A stretch of DNA of 36,057 nt from an uncultured Lachnospiraceae bacterium (GTDB taxonomy: Bacteria > Bacillota_A > Clostridia > Lachnospirales > Lachnospiraceae): positions 587-36,643 of the forward strand of contig CAJUMT010000010.1 of NCBI GenBank assembly GCA_910587495.1. The letters run 5' to 3'. This document shows, one piece after another, positions 32,442 through 36,057 of the stretch. The notes beneath the pieces were generated by a model. That model worked only from the letters and a program-made list of their open reading frames with translations. It did no database searches and was not told the origin of the DNA. Position 1 is the stretch's first letter; the number at the start of each line of letters is the position of its first letter. The position numbers and the translations under genes were made by a program.

Positions 32442-33671
32442 TCAATGAACATAATTCAAAGGATTTACATAATTGCCATACACAATCACGCCAAAATGCA
32501 GATGCGGCCCTGTGGAAAAGCCTGTGGAACCTACAGCGGCAATCTTATGCCCCTGTTCAACCTTCTCCCCTTCGGACACATATAGCGCCGATGCATGCAT
32601 ATATACCGTCGATACCCCATTTCCATGGGAAACAACCACATAATTACCCGCGGAGCCGCTATAAGCAGCCGTAGTCACACGACCGGATGCAGCCGCCACA
32701 ATGTCGGAACCGCTGGGCGCTCCTATATCAATTCCTTTATGATTTGTAGACGCGCCTGGAACAGGCGCTGACCTGGGGCCAAAATAGCTTGTGATCCGAT
32801 GGCTGGCCGGACAGGGCCACATAAACCCGGACGCGCCGCCGTCTCCATCTTCCGCAGCAGCTTTCGCGGCAGCCGCATACGCAATTTGCTGCTCGACCTG
32901 ATCTAACAATTTCTCCTGTTCCGCCAGCTGGCGTTCATATTCCTCCTGATCTCCTGAAGCAGTACCAATCTGCGCCTGATAAGAAATGATTTCCTGCGTT
33001 TTGGCGCTCATCGCCCGATTCACCGCCTCCTTCTGAGATTGAAGCTTTTCTAAAAGCTCCTTTTGTTCCTCCTGTTCCGCCTCCAGAGCCGCCTTATATT
33101 CTGCAATCAAATTTCTGGACTGCTTCAAATTCTCCATCATCTGCCGATCATAGGCTGAAATATTCATCGCATACTCTGCCCTATTTAACATATCCGCCAC
33201 ACTCCCTGATGTCAACAAAAGGTCAAGAAAAGACTGGCCTCCATTTTCATACATATAGCAGATTCTTTTTTTCATCATCTCATATTGTTCGTCCAACCGG
33301 GCCTCTGCCTGTGCCAGTTCTTCTTTTTTGGCTTCTATCTCCTGATTCTTCTCCTCGATCTTCTTTTCCATCTCGGAAATCTGGGAAGAAAGGGAATTCA
33401 CCTGACGGTCCAACTGATCGATATAGGCTTGTAAATTACTACTTGCCTCTTTCAGACTTTGAATCCTCTGTTCCACAGAATCGATATCTGATTTCAGTGA
33501 CTGTATCTCATCTAATGTATCTTGTCTTTTCCCTTCCAGCTCGTCTATCTCTTCCTCCAGGTCAGAAACGCTCTTTTTGGCCCATACGACAAACTGGCCG
33601 TCTATCCCGGACAGGAACACGGCTATTAAAAGTATCCATACAAGAAAAGGCCGAAACTTGCGTCTTTTCAT
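32442..33671 (-). CDS. FtsEX-associated coiled-coil M23 peptidoglycan hydrolase
   Basis: A 409-aa secreted protein. A signal peptide (about 1-31: basic MKRRKFR start, then a hydrophobic core) is followed by a long coiled coil (about 32-270) similar to EnvC, PcsB and CwlO. That region includes the SFLDLLLTSGSVADMLNRAE segment common to such proteins. The C-terminal M23 (LytM) domain keeps the metal ligands His311 and Asp315 (HKGID) and the His390-x-His392 pair (HLH), so it appears catalytic. It lies 18 bp after ftsX, the position of the FtsEX-controlled hydrolase in other bacteria. Expected role is peptidoglycan cleavage in division or elongation, gated by FtsEX. The specific bond cut is not known. 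Confidence 0.92.
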   Translation of the reverse strand: MKRRKFRPFLVWILLIAVFLSGIDGQFVVWAKKSVSDLEEEIDELEGKRQDTLDEIQSLKSDIDSVEQRIQSLKEASSNLQAYIDQLDRQVNSLSSQISEMEKKIEEKNQEIEAKKEELAQAEARLDEQYEMMKKRICYMYENGGQSFLDLLLTSGSVADMLNRAEYAMNISAYDRQMMENLKQSRNLIAEYKAALEAEQEEQKELLEKLQSQKEAVNRAMSAKTQEIISYQAQIGTASGDQEEYERQLAEQEKLLDQVEQQIAYAAAAKAAAEDGDGGASGFMWPCPASHRITSYFGPRSAPVPGASTNHKGIDIGAPSGSDIVAAASGRVTTAAYSGSAGNYVVVSHGNGVSTVYMHASALYVSEGEKVEQGHKIAAVGSTGFSTGPHLHFGVIVYGNYVNPLNYVH

Positions 33672-33689
33672 AGATTTCTTTATCCCCCG

Positions 33690-34598
33690 CTACACTTTCA
33701 GATGCCTTTGAATCGTAAACACACTGCCGAACAGTCCGATGCCGACTCCAAGAATCAGTCCCACCGGCGCCAGGACACGAAACAGTTCATTGACCTGAAG
33801 AAAATCCAGCACACCCGTAAGCATATCAAACTTTTCAGCCATATAAAGAATCAGCCGATTATAAAGATAATACAAAACCGTCAACGGAATTGCCGCCCCA
33901 ATCAGGCCGATAATGATACCCTCAATCAAAAAGGGCGCTTTTATAAAAGAATTTTTCGCCCCGATTAATCGCATAATACCGATCTCTTCCTTTCGGACCG
34001 AAATGCCGATCGCCACCGTATTGCTGATCAAAAAGACAGCCACCGCCAGCAAAAGCCCGATCACAGCCACGGACACATAACTGACTAAACGGTTGAATCC
34101 GGTCAGCATATCCGCCACCTTATCCGACCTGTTAATCTTTCTTACCTGTTCGATGGAAGACAGATAATCCACCAAATCCTGCTGCTGCGCCACATCTTTC
34201 ATGTAAATTTCCAGGTGCGCATGGTTCGCTAAAGGATTATCGGAAGCAAAACCGTCTGCAAGTTCGGGTGCTTCCGAAAAATAAATCTTCTTATATTCTT
34301 CCCAGGTTGTCTCCGCAGACACAAAAACAATCTCCCGAATCTCCGCTCTTGAACGCATCTGCTCGCCGATCTCCCGGATCTCGTCCTCCGATGTATCCTC
34401 TTCAAAAAAAACAGTAACGCCTACGCCTTCTTCTACTTCCCTTAAAATATGCTGAAAATTCTGTACCATACAGAAAAAAACTCCAAACATAAAGATACAG
34501 GCAGCCATTGTCGCCGTAGAAGCAAGAGAAAATAATTTATTCCGCCAGATGTTCTTAAACCCCTGCTGCAGGCAGTATCCAATCGTACTTAATCTCAT
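33690..34598 (-). CDS. ftsX: Cell-division protein FtsX
   Basis: A 302-aa membrane subunit of the FtsEX complex. Four hydrophobic segments are visible: about 23-45, then LVSYVSVAVIGLLLAVAVFL, FLIEGIIIGLIGAAIPLTVL, and VLAPVGLILGVGIGLFGSVF. A large extracytoplasmic loop after the first (about 50-165) would contact the hydrolase partner. EEIGIMRLIGAKNSFI, before the third segment, is the coupling-helix region that meets FtsE. Its ATG overlaps the ftsE stop by 4 bp (ATGA), so the two are translationally coupled. Length and topology are normal for the family. Confidence 0.95.
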   Translation of the reverse strand: MRLSTIGYCLQQGFKNIWRNKLFSLASTATMAACIFMFGVFFCMVQNFQHILREVEEGVGVTVFFEEDTSEDEIREIGEQMRSRAEIREIVFVSAETTWEEYKKIYFSEAPELADGFASDNPLANHAHLEIYMKDVAQQQDLVDYLSSIEQVRKINRSDKVADMLTGFNRLVSYVSVAVIGLLLAVAVFLISNTVAIGISVRKEEIGIMRLIGAKNSFIKAPFLIEGIIIGLIGAAIPLTVLYYLYNRLILYMAEKFDMLTGVLDFLQVNELFRVLAPVGLILGVGIGLFGSVFTIQRHLKV

Positions 34599-35275
34599 CC
34601 AATATACCCGCTTTCTTTTTTATCACCGACAATGATCCCCTTCTGCATGCGGATCACTCTCTTTTTAAGCGTATTGACAATGTCCTGATCGTGGGTCACA
34701 ACAAGCACCGTCGTACCCCGGGCATTAATTTCTTCCAATAGCTTCATAATTTCTCTGGAGGTTTTAGGGTCCAGGTTACCCGTAGGCTCGTCCGCCAGCA
34801 AAATATCCGGGCTGTTCACCAGCGCACGGGCCAGCGCCACCCGCTGCTGCTCTCCGCCGGAAAGCTGTCGGGGAAAGGATTTGTACTTTTCTGCCAACCC
34901 CACTAAAGACAGCATGGCAGGCACATCTTTTTTAATCTGCCTCGTAGGCGTAGCCACAACCCGTTGGGCAAAAGCCACATTCTCATATACATTTCTGTCC
35001 TTCAGAAGTCGGAAGTCTTGAAACACACAACCGATTTTACGCCGATACTTGGGAATCGCCCGCTTTTTCATGCGGGCGAGATTCACACCGTTTACACGGA
35101 TCGTTCCTTCTGTAGGTTCCAGTTCTTTTAAAAGCAATTTGATCAATGTTGACTTACCGGAGCCGCTGTCCCCGACAATGAAGACAAACTCTCCCCTGTC
35201 AATAAACAGGCTTATCCCGTTAATGGCGCCTACGCCATTCTGATAAGATTTTACAACATTATCCAGTTTTATCAT
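34595..35275 (-). CDS. ftsE: Cell-division ATP-binding protein FtsE
   Basis: A 226-aa ABC ATPase that drives FtsX to activate a peptidoglycan hydrolase from inside the cell. Motifs: Walker A GDSGSGKS (35-42), Q-loop FQDFRLL, signature LSGGEQQRVALARAL, Walker B ILLADEPTGNLD, and the switch His in VVTHD. VGDSGSGKSTLIKLLL and the LVNSPDILLADEPTGNLD block fit FtsE rather than a LolD-type exporter, and the coupled ftsX confirms it. A GGGAGG site precedes the ATG. It starts 22 bp after the CdaR-type gene, so that gene may share the transcript. Confidence 0.96.
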   Translation of the reverse strand: MIKLDNVVKSYQNGVGAINGISLFIDRGEFVFIVGDSGSGKSTLIKLLLKELEPTEGTIRVNGVNLARMKKRAIPKYRRKIGCVFQDFRLLKDRNVYENVAFAQRVVATPTRQIKKDVPAMLSLVGLAEKYKSFPRQLSGGEQQRVALARALVNSPDILLADEPTGNLDPKTSREIMKLLEEINARGTTVLVVTHDQDIVNTLKKRVIRMQKGIIVGDKKESGYIG

Positions 35276-35297
35276 GGATATCCTCCCATAATATATT

Positions 35298-36057
35298 TTA
35301 ATAATCCAATGTTTCCATATATTTCATATATTTTACGACCATCAACGCAATCTTGAATGTAATAGCATCCTCGAAAATGCGAAGGTCCAGCCCTGTGGAC
35401 TTCTGCAGCTTATCCAGACGGTACACGAGGGTATTTCTGTGAATATAAAGCTGCCTGGACGTTTCGGATACGTTCAAACTGTTCTCAAAAAATTTATTGA
35501 TCGTCGTCAAAGTCTCCATGTCAAAATCATCCGGAGATTTTCCGTCAAAAATCTCGCGTATGAACATTTTACACAAAGGAATAGGCAGCTGATAGATCAA
35601 ACGGCCAATGCCAAGAGAACTGTATGCAATGATCTCTCTGTCGCCGAAAAAGATCCGTCCCACATCCAAAGCCATCCTCGCCTCTTTGTAAGAACGAGAC
35701 ACTTCCTTAATCTCTCCTACGATCGTACCGATGGCTACATGAATATCCTCATCCCCTTGGACGACGGCCGCCCTCATACCTTTGGCCGCAACAATCATCT
35801 CGTCGTATCCTTCATCCGGTTCCAGTTCTTTGACTACAATGACATTTTTTTCATCCACAGCAGTAATAAAATCTTTAGACTTTGCCCCGCAATAATTGCG
35901 CACGCTGTCCAAAGCGGCATTTACCTGTTCCCTGTTGCTCTCGATCATAAATACTACACGCCTTACTTCTGTCGCTATATGTAACTTTTTGGCGCGGTTA
36001 TATATATCCACCAGCAGAAGATTGTCCAGCAGAAGATTTTTAATAAAATTGTCCTTA
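35298..36057 (-). CDS. CdaR/PucR-type transcriptional regulator (partial; N-terminal part beyond right edge)
   Basis: The C-terminal part (about 250 residues) of a regulator. A possible GTG start exists at 36011, but the frame continues open to the right edge (codons reading KDNFIKNLLLDNLLL before VDIYNRAKKL), so the gene is cut. The visible portion has a degenerate GGDEF-like domain of the PucR/CdaR family (AIGTIVGEIKEVSRSYKEAR). A C-terminal PucR-type HTH follows: NVSETSRQLYIHRNTLVYRLDKL, split over two helices. CdaR proteins often respond to sugar acids, but the sensing domain is off the window. It lies 22 bp upstream of ftsE on the same strand, so cotranscription is possible, without a known functional link. 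Confidence 0.88.
   Translation of the reverse strand, partial: KDNFIKNLLLDNLLLVDIYNRAKKLHIATEVRRVVFMIESNREQVNAALDSVRNYCGAKSKDFITAVDEKNVIVVKELEPDEGYDEMIVAAKGMRAAVVQGDEDIHVAIGTIVGEIKEVSRSYKEARMALDVGRIFFGDREIIAYSSLGIGRLIYQLPIPLCKMFIREIFDGKSPDDFDMETLTTINKFFENSLNVSETSRQLYIHRNTLVYRLDKLQKSTGLDLRIFEDAITFKIALMVVKYMKYMETLDY

Noticed and set aside
35439..35984. 181-aa plus-strand frame opposite the CdaR-type gene
   Set aside because: It is a shadow of the conserved HTH protein.
36009..36011. GTG at 36011 as the start of the CdaR-type gene
   Set aside because: The frame stays open to the window edge with plausible protein sequence (FIKNLLLDNLLL), so the gene continues beyond the window.

Overview
The window looks like chromosome from a low-GC Gram-positive anaerobe of the Clostridia, most likely Lachnospiraceae. 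That placement rests on an FtsEX/M23/CtpA cluster, HprK, a long-form HPF beside SecA, a class III glutamine synthetase, an [FeFe]-hydrogenase maturase (HydF), and a eukaryotic-type HisA. It is inference from gene content; no 16S rRNA or other decisive marker is present. I see no tRNA or rRNA gene, CRISPR array, insertion sequence or prophage. Coding density is high and the longest gene-free stretch is about 210 bp. Almost all genes are on the minus strand. The exceptions are typA, pyrG and glnN; each meets its downstream neighbour tail to tail at a hairpin.

Layout, left to right. 1-3.5 kb: secA (its 3' end lies beyond the left edge), long HPF, a yeast-like HisA, and a small Asp/Gly-rich lipoprotein. 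3.6-6.5 kb: dapA-dapB (lysine/diaminopimelate), a CobA/CobO-type corrinoid adenosyltransferase, and a two-OB-fold SSB-like protein. 6.7-8.5 kb: typA on the plus strand. 8.6-14.4 kb: ftsH, uvrC, hprK and a ROK glucokinase on the minus strand; hprK and ftsH each have a good candidate promoter. 14.5-16.2 kb: pyrG on the plus strand. 16.2-23.4 kb: a tight four-gene minus-strand operon. It encodes an 1124-aa protein with a degenerate J-like head and many TPR repeats, an HscC-type Hsp70, a PF13679-type methyltransferase, and a REC-GGDEF protein. 23.5-25.8 kb: a PutP-type Na+/solute symporter and a TetR regulator, with a palindrome between them. 25.8-27.4 kb: hydF followed by an Rrf2 regulator that has three cysteines. 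27.6-31.1 kb: class III glutamine synthetase and NADP-type glutamate dehydrogenase, convergent. 31.2-36 kb: ftsE-ftsX-M23 hydrolase-ctpA, and a CdaR/PucR-type regulator cut by the right edge.

Most of this is housekeeping. The strongest candidate for an undescribed system is the four-gene Hsp70 operon (16229-23382). Its genes abut or overlap. Its presumed co-chaperone has lost the HPD triad that normally triggers Hsp70 ATPase. The set ends in a methyltransferase and a phospho-receiver diguanylate cyclase whose catalytic and inhibitory motifs look intact. Secondary points are a secA promoter embedded in the hairpin downstream of hpf, an apparently catalytic M23 hydrolase as the FtsEX partner, the eukaryotic-type HisA, a calcium-loop lipoprotein, and paired repeats at the glnN and gdhA promoters.
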